A stretch of 64,000 nt of DNA from QHXQ01 sp963788965 (GCA_963788965.1 CAWBIK010000004.1:248001-312000), one strand, 5' to 3'. Shown: positions 28,149 to 37,143, numbered from the stretch's first letter. Numbers and translations are program-made. The notes: generated by a model not told the origin, from the sequence alone.

Positions 28149-30572
28149 TCACAAGGTCGCTAACGCTTGGCGGGCTTCTTCGAGTTGTTCGGGCGAGAGC
28201 AGGTTCTTCTCTGTGCCCATGTTGACGGCCTGTTGTAGTTGCTGGCGCGCTTCCGTCTTGCGGCCGGCGGCGGCGAGCGCGCGCCCTAAGTGCAGGCGAT
28301 AGACTGCGCTGTCCGTGTTGCGCGAAGCGGCTTGTTTGACGGCCTTCTCCAACTGTTCGACCGCCGCGCCGCTCAAGCCCTTCTTGAAGTAGACCCAGCC
28401 GAGCGTGTCCGCGTAGCCCGGCTCGTCCGGGAACTTCTGCACGACGCCTTGCGCCAAACGGATCGCTTCGTCCAAGTTGCCCTTGCCGTGTTCGGCGTAG
28501 TCCCACGCGAGGTTGTTGCCCGCAATCGCGCCGATGAACGCATCTGGACTGCGCGCGAGCGCGTCCTTGTAGGCGGCGACGGCAGCATCGCGGTTGTTGC
28601 GCCCGTCTTCGACCATGCCGATCAAGGTGAGCGCGGCGGCGTCGTCCGTGTCGGGCCGGCTCTCGGCAATCTTGCGATACTCGGAGACGGCGCGATCAGG
28701 TTGGCGCGTGTTGACGTAGAGCGCGGCCAGCGAGGTCAACGCGGCGGCGTTGTTCGGATCGAGTTCGAGCGTGCGCCGCAAGGTCTGCTCAGCCCCTTGC
28801 GCGTCTTGCTGCGCGCCATAGACCTGCGCCTTCAAGAAGTGCAGCCCGGCGTTCTGCGGGTGCGCGGCGATAGCTTGATCGAGGCGCGCGTGGGCGTGGT
28901 CGAACTGCCGCCGGTTCGTGTCGAGATTCGTTAAGCCGCCGAGGGCATCAAGGTTCGCGCTGTCGATTTGCAACACGCGTTCATAAGTCTGTTCGGCTTC
29001 GGGCAACTTCTTCTCGGCCAAAGCGACGGCGGCCAAGTTGACGTAACCTTCGGGCGCGTTCGGTTGCGCGTCGCGGGCGGCGGTGAAGTCTGTGCGCGCG
29101 GCCGCGTTGTTGCCGAGACGCAGGTTGGCCGCGCCGCGTGCGGTGTGCGACTTGGCGCGCAACTCGGCGAGCAGTTCGGGCGAGAGTTGCGGCCCCGGCG
29201 TCGCGCGGCTCAAGCGATCAAGCAGGTCGGTGGCGAGCCGCAGCGTGTTCTTCATGTTCTCTTCGCCGCCCGCCTTGAGGTTGATCTGCGCCTGCATGAG
29301 TTTGCCGGGCAGATAGTCGGGATAATACTTATCGAGGTCGCCGGCATAAGAGCGCGCCTGTTCGATCTGACCCGTGGCCAGTTGTGCCTGCGACATGAAA
29401 TAGAGCGCCGCCTGTTCGCGCGGCTCTTGTTTCAAGACCTGCGCGAGATCGTCTATGGCCTTTTTCGCCTCGCCTTTTTGCAGGTTGATTCGTGCGCTCA
29501 ACTTGCGCGCGTTGATGTCGTTCGCATTCTTCGTCAGCACGGCTTGCGCCTGCTGCTCCGCGCCCTGTAGGTCGCGGCGTTGCAGCATGATCTCGCCGAG
29601 ACGATAACGCGCCTGCGTGTAGTCGGGCGACTTGGCGATGACTTCTTGATAGAGGCGGATGGCTTCGTCGGGGCGATTCGTGGCCGAGTAGAAATCGGCC
29701 AGCACGGAGCTTCCTTCGGGTCTGTCCTTGTCGAGTTCGGCAAGTTCCTTGAACGCGCTCTCGGCTTTGTCGAGTTGCTTGTTGGTTAGATAGAACGTGG
29801 CGAGCGTGCGGCGCACGTCGCGGTTTGTAGGTTCGACCTCGACCGCTTTGCGAAACTGCGCTTCGGCCTGATCGAGATGCTGCTGTTGCGCTTGGAAGAA
29901 GCCGTACTGCGTGTGTGCGAGCGCGGAGCGGTCGTTGATCGAGATGGCGCGTTGGAAGGTCGCATCGGCATTGGCCGTGTCGCCCTCTTGCATGTAATAA
30001 CGCGCGAGGCTCATCAGCGACTCGATGCGCTGCGGGTTCAGGTCAAGCGCGCGTTTCAACTCGGCGAGCGAGTCTGCACGTTTGCCGTCGGCGTAGAGAA
30101 TCGTGGCCTTGAGGATGCGCGCTTCGATGTGTTTGTCGTCGCGCGCCAGCACGCCGTCGGCGAGCCGCATGGCTTCGTCCTTGAGTTGCTTGTTGGCGTC
30201 GCGGTTGCCTTGAAAGGCGATGATCAAATAGTTACCGAGCCGCACGGCCGCGTCCGAGTGGTTCGGGTCAAGCTCGACCGTGCGGCGCAACTCTTGCACG
30301 GCGGGCAGAAATTGTTCCTGCCCTTCGTAGGCTTGCGCCAGTCCCCAATGAGCGGCCGCTAAGCGTTCATCGAGTTGCAAGGCGTTGCGAAACTCAAGCG
30401 CCGCTTCTTGAAACTGTTTGTCTTTGAGGTATTGCTCGCCGCGTTGTAGGTGTTCGGCTTTGGTCTTCTCTGGGTTGGAACAGGCGGCAAACGCCAGCGC
30501 CAACAGGAGAGACAGGAGGGTAAACAGCAGACCCCGGCCGAAGCCGGAGCGCAGGCACTCTGATCGATTCAT
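28149..30572 (-). CDS. Large TPR lipoprotein of the PEP-CTERM system (PrsT-like)
   Basis: This 807-residue protein has a lipoprotein signal peptide (lipobox AFAAC, Cys near 31). About 20 TPR repeats follow to the C-terminus, for example ALEFRNALQLDERLAAAHWG, QYGFFQAQQQHLDQAEAQFR and GWVYFKKGLSGAAVEQLEKA. Its size and place next to the exosortase and Wzz genes match the PEP-CTERM-linked TPR lipoprotein family. It probably scaffolds EPS assembly in the periplasm or on the outer membrane. The gap to the Wzz-like gene is 40 bases. The frame is intact over 2.4 kb. Confidence 0.9.
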   Translation of the reverse strand: MNRSECLRSGFGRGLLFTLLSLLLALAFAACSNPEKTKAEHLQRGEQYLKDKQFQEAALEFRNALQLDERLAAAHWGLAQAYEGQEQFLPAVQELRRTVELDPNHSDAAVRLGNYLIIAFQGNRDANKQLKDEAMRLADGVLARDDKHIEARILKATILYADGKRADSLAELKRALDLNPQRIESLMSLARYYMQEGDTANADATFQRAISINDRSALAHTQYGFFQAQQQHLDQAEAQFRKAVEVEPTNRDVRRTLATFYLTNKQLDKAESAFKELAELDKDRPEGSSVLADFYSATNRPDEAIRLYQEVIAKSPDYTQARYRLGEIMLQRRDLQGAEQQAQAVLTKNANDINARKLSARINLQKGEAKKAIDDLAQVLKQEPREQAALYFMSQAQLATGQIEQARSYAGDLDKYYPDYLPGKLMQAQINLKAGGEENMKNTLRLATDLLDRLSRATPGPQLSPELLAELRAKSHTARGAANLRLGNNAAARTDFTAARDAQPNAPEGYVNLAAVALAEKKLPEAEQTYERVLQIDSANLDALGGLTNLDTNRRQFDHAHARLDQAIAAHPQNAGLHFLKAQVYGAQQDAQGAEQTLRRTLELDPNNAAALTSLAALYVNTRQPDRAVSEYRKIAESRPDTDDAAALTLIGMVEDGRNNRDAAVAAYKDALARSPDAFIGAIAGNNLAWDYAEHGKGNLDEAIRLAQGVVQKFPDEPGYADTLGWVYFKKGLSGAAVEQLEKAVKQAASRNTDSAVYRLHLGRALAAAGRKTEARQQLQQAVNMGTEKNLLSPEQLEEARQALATL

Positions 30573-30871
30573 CTTAAGCTTTCGACTCCTTCACGCGCCG
30601 TCCCTTAGAAGCACGCGACCGGGGCAACGGTCGAATCGGCTCAAGGCGAGCGGCGTGTGTTTGTACTGCTTCTCCGAGTTGCGCGCGACCGAGTTTCTTA
30701 AGGCAACCGGACGAAGACCGGAAGCGCGTCAGTTAAAGAAAACTAGCAATCGACAACTTCTTCCGAAAGCCGCGACCGCCCCCAATGCGACCGCGCCGTG
30801 TTTCATGTTACCTCATTCAAGGCATTTACGCGCAACTGATTTATCGGGACAAGGCAAGTGCGCCCTTCGAC
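30573..30871. other. Gap between EpsI and TPR lipoprotein genes
   Basis: These 299 bases hold no credible gene on either strand and no clear terminator. They may carry a separate promoter for the TPR-Wzz-ATPase-kinase-EpsB-Wza run. I did not see a good sigma-54 or sigma-70 site. Confidence 0.45.
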
Positions 30872-31534
30872 TCAGTTGGGCACGAACGTCGGCAGCGCAG
30901 GCGCGGACTGCGCGGCCAGATCGGTTGCGAGGCGCAGCGCCTCTGCCTCGGACTCGCCCACAGGAACCATCACGCGCACCATCGCGCCGTCGCTGCGGCG
31001 TCGCCCGATGCTATCGAGCACGGTGTAGAGTTTCCCCCAGTACTCGCTCGCCACCGCGCGCCCGCGCCCCTGATACCAGTAGATTAAAACTTGCCGACTG
31101 CTGCCGTGCTCGATGATGTAGCGGTTGGCTTCGATGGGCGCACCGCCCGCCGCGGGTTGAATGACGAGCCGGCCCGGCTGCTGCATGACCCAGCCTGAAC
31201 CGGGCAGACAGTTGAGCGGGCTGTGATAGGTCGCGCCGCTGCGCTGCGAGGCGTAGTAGCCGACGTAGAAGTTGGCGGTCGTGCCGTCGGCAAGCGCGTA
31301 GTCGCGCGACAGATAATCGTCGGCCAATAGGACCGACTCGGTAACAGCGTCGAAGCGCGTGTCCGCGCCCTGCTGCCGCCACGCGCCGACCTGCGCGGGA
31401 AACTCGACCAGCGGGCGACGTTCGACGTGCGCTTCGCCCGCGCGTTCCCACACGTTGATCAGCGCCCCGCCCGCGACGAGGAACGCAAACAAGACCCAGA
31501 ATTGCCAACGCGCCGTCTTCATCTGTTTCATCAT
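30872..31534 (-). CDS. EpsI family exosortase-associated protein
   Basis: This 220-residue protein has one N-terminal membrane helix (about 12-28), then an EpsI domain: PLVEFPAQVGAWRQQ, NFYVGYYASQRSGATYHSPLNCLPGSGW near 95-122, and VLIYWYQGRGR near 150. The HSPxxCLPGSGW motif is the family hallmark. EpsI is found fused to or beside exosortases and is needed for EPS production. Its ATG overlaps the exosortase stop (ATGA), so the two are translationally coupled. Confidence 0.93.
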   Translation of the reverse strand: MMKQMKTARWQFWVLFAFLVAGGALINVWERAGEAHVERRPLVEFPAQVGAWRQQGADTRFDAVTESVLLADDYLSRDYALADGTTANFYVGYYASQRSGATYHSPLNCLPGSGWVMQQPGRLVIQPAAGGAPIEANRYIIEHGSSRQVLIYWYQGRGRAVASEYWGKLYTVLDSIGRRRSDGAMVRVMVPVGESEAEALRLATDLAAQSAPALPTFVPN

Positions 31535-32585
31535 TGCGCCGCCGAACCGACCACCGGCTCGGTCTTAACTTCAATCTGTTCCGGCCGCGTCGCCGCTTCG
31601 GTCGCGGCCGCGTTCGGGTGCTGCTGATTGTTACGCGCGTTGCGTTTGTCCTTTGTCTTGCGCCGCGCGATCAAGTCGAGCAACCAACCGACGGCGAACA
31701 ACAGCAGAAAGGCGACGATGTACACGACCCAACCGGAGAACTCGTGGAAGAAGCCGTCGGCGATCTCTGTGCCGTAGTAGCGCGCCAGTATGCCTGTGCC
31801 GCTGACGCGTCCCGCGTTGGTCACGATAGCGATGGGCACGGCCGACAACACTATGATCGTCGAGCGCCAGAAGCCGTAACGGCCGAGCCACGCGAAGCGC
31901 CCGCCGCTGTCGTTGTTGTTATTATCGTCGCGCGGGTGCGTGAAGTAAGCGAAGACAACGGCGAGCGTCACCAGCGTCATCAGCGAGCGGATGCCGCTGC
32001 ACGCTTCGACCACTTCGAGTTTCTTCGTCGTTAATGCATTGAGCGGCATCAACTCGATCACGTTCCCTTGCCGCAGCACCGGAATATCGAACAGGCGCAT
32101 AGCCCAGACCGCGCAACGCGAAGCGAACAACTGTAACGGGAACGCGACCTGATTGAAGATGATGGCCGGAATTGGAATCGCCAGCGCCAGCAATGCGAGC
32201 GGCACAAGCACGAGCCGCAATATCTGCCAACCCCAGAAGTAGAGCACCACGCCCGCCAGCATCAGCACAAGCGACGTGCGTTGGAGATACAACTCAGCGC
32301 CCGCCGTGCCCGCCCACAACGTTGCGAGCGCCAGCACGATGCTCGCCCCGCCCCACACGAGCGCGGGCGGCGCGTGGCGGCGGCAATGCGCGCGCGCTCA
32401 GCCCACACGATGTAGCCGATGATGAACGGCACGAGCAACCCGTGCGAATAGTTTTCGTCAGACCACCACTGCCCGGCGAGTTTCGTTAGCACCGCTGCAT
32501 AGACGAAAGCTAGCGCAGCCGCGAGCAGCACGGGTCGCCACAGTTGGTTAAGGGGCACGGGGGTTATGCTTGACGTGTTTGACAC
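31531..32585 (-). CDS. xrtA: Exosortase (XrtA-like), frameshifted
   Basis: The N-terminal part (GTG start 32585) has the exosortase motif WWSDENYSHGLLVPFI. The rest carries the catalytic triad: Cys in VEACSGIRSL (near 195), Arg in TNAGRVSG (near 255), and His in GFFHEFSG (near 278), on about eight membrane helices. The frame breaks near 32359-32372 in a GC-rich run; one added base restores ALVWGGASIV. It cleaves PEP-CTERM proteins after the PEP motif, as sortases do in Gram-positives. A PEP-CTERM substrate lies at 708-1358. The single-base break looks like a sequence error, since all downstream partners are intact. Confidence 0.9.
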
Positions 32586-32734
32586 TGCTTAGGCCGGAGT
32601 GATGGATTCAAGGGCGGCAGCGGCGTGCCGTTACATCCTCTGACTGCGAACTGCTTACGGGCGCGTTCCCGTTCGGCCCGCCGCCGGACTCTTTGAGTGT
32701 AGCTTACGGGTCGCGGCGCAGGCAAACAAAAAAA

Positions 32735-32766
32735 CAGTAGGCAGTAGCTTACTGCTGACTGCTCTG
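32735..32766. repeat. CAGTAGG-type palindrome at the end of wecB
   Basis: GCAGTA and TACTGC (32741-32755) flank a GCT loop, within CAGTAGG/GACTGCT units. It codes the last residues of the epimerase (SSQQ) and its TAA stop. The same repeat family is seen at 17118. Confidence 0.75.
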
Positions 32767-33849
32767 TTGCAACGCATTGAGGATGCGGTCGGCGGCTTGA
32801 CCGTCCCAGAGCGGCGGGCGGCTGGGGTGTGGATGATCGAGCGCGTCGTGGGCGGCGCTGATGATGCGGTCTGCGTCCGTGCCGACGATGCGGTTCGTGC
32901 CGTCGGTGACGGTGATAGGGCGCTCGGTGTTTTCGCGCAGCGTCAAACAGGGAATGTCGAGCGCGGTCGTCTCTTCCTGTAAGCCGCCGGAGTCGGTTAG
33001 GACCAACTGCGCGCCGCTGAACAGACGCAGGAAGTCGAGATAACCCAGTGGCTCGACGAGTTGCAACTGGGGCACGCGTACCGTCAACTCATCTAACAGG
33101 CCGAACTCCGCGAGCCGCTGCTGCGTGCGCGGGTGGACGGGAAAGACGACGGGCAGACGCGTGCTCAAACGTGCGAGCGCGCCGAGGATGCGCGCGAGTG
33201 CGTCCTTGTCGTCCACGTTCGCGGGCCTATGCAGCGTGACGACCGCATAGGCGCGACCCGCGACGCCCAGACGCGCGCGCACGTTTGACTGCTTCGCCGT
33301 TTCAAGATGCGTGTAGAGCGAATCGATCATCACGTTGCCGACGAGGCGTATGCGCTCAGGTGCGATGCCTTCGGCCAAGAGGTTCGCGTCGGCATCGGGC
33401 GAGGGCGTGAGCAATAGATCGGCGATCTGATCCGTGAGCACACGATTGATCTCTTCGGGCATCGTGCGGTCGCGGCTACGCAGGCCCGCTTCGACGTGCG
33501 CGACCCGCACTTGCAACTTCGCGCAGACGAGCGCGCACGCTAAGGTCGAGTTCACGTCGCCGACAACCACGACCCAATCAGGTCGCTGCTCTAAAACGAC
33601 CGGCTCGAAACGCAGCATGACCTGCGCGGTCTGCGCGGCGTGCGAGCCGGAGCCGACGCCGAGATGTATGTCAGGCGCAGGCAAGGCGAGGTCGCGGAAG
33701 AAGGCATCGGACATCTGCGCGTCGTAGTGCTGCCCCGTGTGGACGACGACGGATTCAAACTCGCGCGCACGCCGCCCCGCAGCCGCGACGATTGGGGCGA
33801 CCTTCATAAAGTTCGGGCGCGCGCCCACCACGTTCAAGACCTTCAGCAT
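32749..33849 (-). CDS. wecB: UDP-N-acetylglucosamine 2-epimerase (non-hydrolysing)
   Basis: From ATG 33849 it is 366 residues, the usual length. Family motifs are VVGARPNFMKVAP (1-17), HTGQHYD near 38, VVGDVNST near 93, HVEAGLRS near 114, PEEINRVLTD, TLHRPANVD near 205, and TDSGGLQEE near 285. It interconverts UDP-GlcNAc and UDP-ManNAc for EPS or teichoic-type polymers. A GTG three codons earlier (33858) is an alternative start. It lies upstream of xrtA with a 163-base gap, so it may share the operon. Confidence 0.93.
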   Translation of the reverse strand: MLKVLNVVGARPNFMKVAPIVAAAGRRAREFESVVVHTGQHYDAQMSDAFFRDLALPAPDIHLGVGSGSHAAQTAQVMLRFEPVVLEQRPDWVVVVGDVNSTLACALVCAKLQVRVAHVEAGLRSRDRTMPEEINRVLTDQIADLLLTPSPDADANLLAEGIAPERIRLVGNVMIDSLYTHLETAKQSNVRARLGVAGRAYAVVTLHRPANVDDKDALARILGALARLSTRLPVVFPVHPRTQQRLAEFGLLDELTVRVPQLQLVEPLGYLDFLRLFSGAQLVLTDSGGLQEETTALDIPCLTLRENTERPITVTDGTNRIVGTDADRIISAAHDALDHPHPSRPPLWDGQAADRILNALQQSSQQ

Positions 33850-33904
33850 GCGTGCCACGTTAACGCACCGACGCCGCGACTGGCAAAACGAACTTGGAAA
33901 CTTA

Positions 33905-33967
33905 GCTTTGCGTCTTTGCGTGAGTTAACTACCGACTAAGTAAGAACCTCACGCAAAGCCGCAAAGC
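33905..33967. repeat. CTTTGCG/CGCAAAG inverted repeat
   Basis: Arms of 20 bases (GCTTTGCGTCTTTGCGTGAG at 33905-33924 and its complement at 33948-33967) differ at one position. The spacer is 23 bases. It lies between wecB and the propeller gene, both on the minus strand. Confidence 0.88.
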
Positions 33968-34001
33968 GTTCAGTCTCCGAGGCTCAACTTTCAGGCGGTG
34001 G

Positions 34002-34037
34002 ATAAAAAATAAGGCGGACGGCTTATCACCGTCCGCC
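34002..34037 (-). terminator. Intrinsic terminator after the secreted propeller gene
   Basis: GGCGGACGG (34013-34021) pairs with CCGTCCGCC (34029-34037) around a 7-base loop. On the minus strand the stem is followed by TTATTTTTTAT. It ends the transcript of the gene at 34197-36686. Confidence 0.85.
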
Positions 34038-34044
34038 CCCGCCC

Positions 34045-34190
34045 TTGTTCGTGCTAAAGCAACCGCCCTGATTCGTTCTTGCTGCCCTTGATTCGTTCTT
34101 GCTCCACCGCCCTTGTTCGTCGTGTCTGTACTGCCCTTGTTCGTTCTCGTCCCTGTTCGTTCCTTGCCCGCTGCCCCTTGTTCGTTAAAC
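34045..34190. repeat. Seven direct repeats of a GAACGAACAAGGGC-type unit
   Basis: Read on the minus strand, seven degenerate copies of GAACGAACAAGGGC stand 12-30 bases apart between the propeller gene stop and its terminator. Copies vary at AACAAGG versus AATCAAGG. Translated they give NEQG-like words, but no supported gene is present. Confidence 0.7.
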
Positions 34191-34196
34191 TCGTCG

Positions 34197-36686
34197 TCAG
34201 CGCACGCGTATTTGGACGCTGTTGCTGCGCTGCCCGGCGACGATGAGCGTCAACTCGACTTGACCAGCGCCGCGCAGTTGCGGCACGAGCACAAGGTTGA
34301 TTTGATCGACGCCCGCCACGCGCCCTTGCGCGCCCGCGTACTCGACCGGCAACAGGAAGACACGCCCGTCGTCCGTGCGCGCCTCGACCGTCACAGACTC
34401 GGCCACGTTCGGCCACACCACGCCGCCGTCCATCTGCACATCGTTGCCCGGATTCGTGTTCAGCACGGCGCTATTGCCGAGGCCCGTGGCAAACAGCAGG
34501 ACGCGCGTGCGCTTGTCCGCGCCCAACAGTTCGGGCGTCTGCACGTCGAAGCCCGCGACGGCGCTGACGCCGGCCGCGTTCTGCGTGAGGCCCGTGCCCG
34601 CACCGCTGCCGTCGGCCGCGAACAGCCCCGGCGCGAACGGCATGACGGTGACTGTGCCGCGCGAGACATAGCCTTCCTGCGAGGTCACGATCAACTCGGC
34701 CGTGCCCGCAGGCACGTCCGCCGGTACAGAGAAAGTAACGCGCGCGGGCGACACGTACAGCAGCGGCGCGACCCGCCCCGCGATGGTCACGCTCGCGCCC
34801 GCCAACTCGAACGACTGCGACTCCGGCCCGAATTGCGCGGCCGCGCGTGTCGTCACGGCGAGCGGACTCTGCGCCGCGTCGCCGTAGATCGTGCCGAGGC
34901 TGAGCGGGGCCAGCACGGGCGACAGGCTCGCGCCTGAGAGGGCTACGGCGTCGCCGATGACGGCGGGGCCGGCGGCGGGCGCGTGTGCGCTGTCGCCGGG
35001 ATCGGTCAGCGTGCCGGGCTGCAACAGGTTGCGCGCCTGACCGAGCCGCGCCACGTCAATCTGCAAACGACTCTGCACGGAGGCCGGGTAACGTTGCGCG
35101 GTCGCGAGCGCACGCGCCGCCCGTGCGAAGTAGAGGGCTGCGCGCAGAACGCGGTCGATCTGGTCGGCCGACTGGACGCGATCCTGTTCGCGCAAGAACG
35201 CGGCGTAAGCTTGATCGATGTCCGTAGCCAGCGAAGCGATCTGCGCTGCGGCACTGTTGGACTCGGCGGCCAACAACGTCGCCTTGTTGTAAGCCGCAGC
35301 GACGAGCGGCGGCGAGAGCAACGGCGTCGGCGTGGGTGTCGGCGTCGGCGTTGGGGTGGGCGTAGGTGTAGGTGTGGGAGTTGGTGTCGGTGTCGGTGTG
35401 GGCGTGGGCGTTGGGGTTGGCGTCGGCGTCGGTGCTGCGCCGGAGTCAACGCGCGCGATGAATAGATCGACGCGATTCGAGCCGCCCCAGTTTGATGAGA
35501 AGGCGACGAAGCGGCCGTCGCGGCTCAGATTTGCACGCGGCGTGGCCCAGTAGTCGCGCGCCTTCGAGCGGTGGTGCGCGAGTCGCCGGAACTGCTGGCT
35601 GCCGTCGGTCTTGACCAGCACCAACTCGTCGTGGAACAACCCCGGCTCAGTGCCCTGTCCCTGCCAACTGTAGAAGCTGACGAGCGCCCAATTGTCGCCG
35701 CCGCCGAGCATCGAGACGTGCAGGTTCATCCAGTCGCCGCCCAGATTCAACGCCGATTGAAACTGGTGCGGGTTGTTGAAGCTGCGATAGAGCAAGCGGT
35801 TGTCGTCGTTGTCCCACGCGAGCAAACCGCCCGCGCTCACGTCGCCGTGACCGGGCGCGTAATCGGGCGCACTGTCAACGAGGCCGTCCACTGTGCCCGT
35901 CTGCAAATCACGAATCAGACAGACCCGTCCTTGCGCGTCCGCGCCGTCGGGCGACACCATCAGGTAGCGCCCCGTCTTGTCAACACGCACTTCGTTGAGC
36001 GCGGGCAGCGGCACTTCCAAGATGACGCGATTGAGCGACCGCTTGTAGACCGTGTAACCGACGATCTGATAACTCCGGTTCTTATGCGTGAACGCGAACG
36101 TGTCGCCGTCGTCGCTGACGCTCATCTGCCACAAGAAGTCGGTCGCCGCCATCTCGCCGCCCGCGCCGAAATCATGGACGAGCGTGTAGCTGAGTGTGCG
36201 CGTGTTCAGCGCCCAGATGCGCGGCCCGTTCCATGCCGTGCCATAGAGAATGTCGGGATCGGTCGTGCTCCAAACCGCGCCTTCTGTGACGAGCGAGCCG
36301 CCGTCGGGCAGACGCGGGATGTCATAGCGCCCGCCGAGCGTGAACGTCACGGGGTCGAGTTCATAGAGCGAGTCGCCGTTTGAGCGGCGCACAAAGAGAC
36401 GCGTTGAGTTCGCATTGAAGGTCGGCCAGAAAGCGTAGAACGTGCCGTTGCTGTTGCCGTCGGCCTCGTCCGTGACGCGCATGAGTTCCGTGCCGAACGT
36501 CGGGTCGTGGAACTTCCCGCCTGCGCCCGGCAACGCGGGCAGCGCCGGTTCAGGATGGACGTTGTGATCCGTCTGCGGGTCGGCCTGTGCGAGTTGCGCG
36601 CCGCCGAGGAAAATAGCGATGATTAAAAATAGACTGAAATAAAAAGGTGCGAGGGGAAACCACTTGTGCCCGCGTGGGGAAATCAT
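34197..36686 (-). CDS. Large secreted beta-propeller protein with Pro-Thr linker and Solibacter-type C-terminal domain
   Basis: The ATG at 36686 (GTGAGG Shine-Dalgarno at 36693-36698) gives 829 residues. A signal peptide (about 12-36) leads into a WD40/TolB-like propeller region (about 40-415; FGTELMRVTDEADG, DGGSLVTEG, SVSDDGDTFAF, VSPDGADAQGR, ANLSRDGRFVAFSSNWGG). A linker of 18 Pro-Thr dipeptides (35323-35430) follows, then an alpha-helical stretch. A C-terminal domain resembles TIGR03437 (LLFATGLGNSAV, VEYAGAQGRVAGVDQINL). The function is probably cell-surface or matrix binding. Cyclic-di-GMP aptamers precede it. A shorter paralogue is at 39813. Confidence 0.85.
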   Translation of the reverse strand: MISPRGHKWFPLAPFYFSLFLIIAIFLGGAQLAQADPQTDHNVHPEPALPALPGAGGKFHDPTFGTELMRVTDEADGNSNGTFYAFWPTFNANSTRLFVRRSNGDSLYELDPVTFTLGGRYDIPRLPDGGSLVTEGAVWSTTDPDILYGTAWNGPRIWALNTRTLSYTLVHDFGAGGEMAATDFLWQMSVSDDGDTFAFTHKNRSYQIVGYTVYKRSLNRVILEVPLPALNEVRVDKTGRYLMVSPDGADAQGRVCLIRDLQTGTVDGLVDSAPDYAPGHGDVSAGGLLAWDNDDNRLLYRSFNNPHQFQSALNLGGDWMNLHVSMLGGGDNWALVSFYSWQGQGTEPGLFHDELVLVKTDGSQQFRRLAHHRSKARDYWATPRANLSRDGRFVAFSSNWGGSNRVDLFIARVDSGAAPTPTPTPTPTPTPTPTPTPTPTPTPTPTPTPTPTPTPLLSPPLVAAAYNKATLLAAESNSAAAQIASLATDIDQAYAAFLREQDRVQSADQIDRVLRAALYFARAARALATAQRYPASVQSRLQIDVARLGQARNLLQPGTLTDPGDSAHAPAAGPAVIGDAVALSGASLSPVLAPLSLGTIYGDAAQSPLAVTTRAAAQFGPESQSFELAGASVTIAGRVAPLLYVSPARVTFSVPADVPAGTAELIVTSQEGYVSRGTVTVMPFAPGLFAADGSGAGTGLTQNAAGVSAVAGFDVQTPELLGADKRTRVLLFATGLGNSAVLNTNPGNDVQMDGGVVWPNVAESVTVEARTDDGRVFLLPVEYAGAQGRVAGVDQINLVLVPQLRGAGQVELTLIVAGQRSNSVQIRVR

Positions 36687-36692
36687 GCTGAA

Positions 36693-36788
36693 CCTCACTT
36701 CGGTAACCGGACGATCTCCAAACTCAAGCTTGGAGACTCCTGGCTTTGCGAACCCGCATCGCTACGGGAGTGCCTTTAGTCGGTGATG
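36693..36788 (-). promoter_or_regulatory. Cyclic-di-GMP-I (GEMM) riboswitch, proximal aptamer
   Basis: On the minus strand: AAAGGCACTCC, a CCCGT/GCGGG hairpin, TTCGCAAAGCCA, a TCTCCAA/TTGGAGA hairpin, then CCGGTTACCGA. This matches the Vc2-type aptamer (GGGCAAACC, hairpin, GCAAAGCC, hairpin, GGTTACCGA). The closing helix uses TCAC (near 36785) with GTGA (36695-36698). Those bases are part of the Shine-Dalgarno of the 36686 start, so ligand binding could block translation. Core residues are kept, including the tetraloop receptor. Based on pattern only; no covariance model was run. Confidence 0.72.
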
Positions 36789-37143
36789 TGCTGGCCGCTC
36801 CGTTGGCGCGCTTTGACGCCACGGAACAGCTAAACGGCGGAGATGTTTGTGACCCGGATCGGTAGGAGAGCAAACGTCAGGCGCGCACAGGGCGCACCGG
36901 CGGACGAAAAGCGGCGTGAACGTTTATTTGTCTGATTGGTGCGAAAGGTTTGAAGGATACCGGGAGAGAGAAAACCACCGACGGCCGAGGTTGGCGCATG
37001 CGAGTGGTTTCAGCCAGAGCTTCATTCGATGAGGCGTGCCCGCCAAGCCCCGGCCGTTAAACGGTCGAAGCGTCCGGCTCGAACCGGACGGATAACTCCG
37101 ACCGACGCGCGCCTTGTGGCAGACATGAAGTTCTGGCTTTACG
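36789..37143. other. Leader between the two aptamers
   Basis: No supported gene was found. On the minus strand there is a hairpin with TCCGT and GGCG arms (about 36801-36826) and an AAACCAC/GTGGTTT hairpin (about 36972-37014). A segment near 37070-37140 (GTAAAGCC then GTCCGGTTCGAG) resembles a decayed GEMM core. These may be expression-platform elements or eroded aptamer copies. Confidence 0.4.

Larger units (their letters stand above)
33859..34196. other. Repeat-rich gap with a terminator
   Basis: No gene was found in these 338 bases. They hold an inverted repeat at 33905-33967, the terminator at 34002-34037, and a run of GAACGAACAAGGGC-type direct repeats at 34045-34190. Confidence 0.7.

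Noticed and set aside
34113..34937. 274-residue plus frame opposite the propeller gene
   Set aside because: It is antisense shadow sequence rich in Arg/His and no known motif.
35323..35430. Possible CRISPR or microsatellite
   Set aside because: Units are hexamers without spacers and code Pro-Thr in frame, so it is a protein linker.
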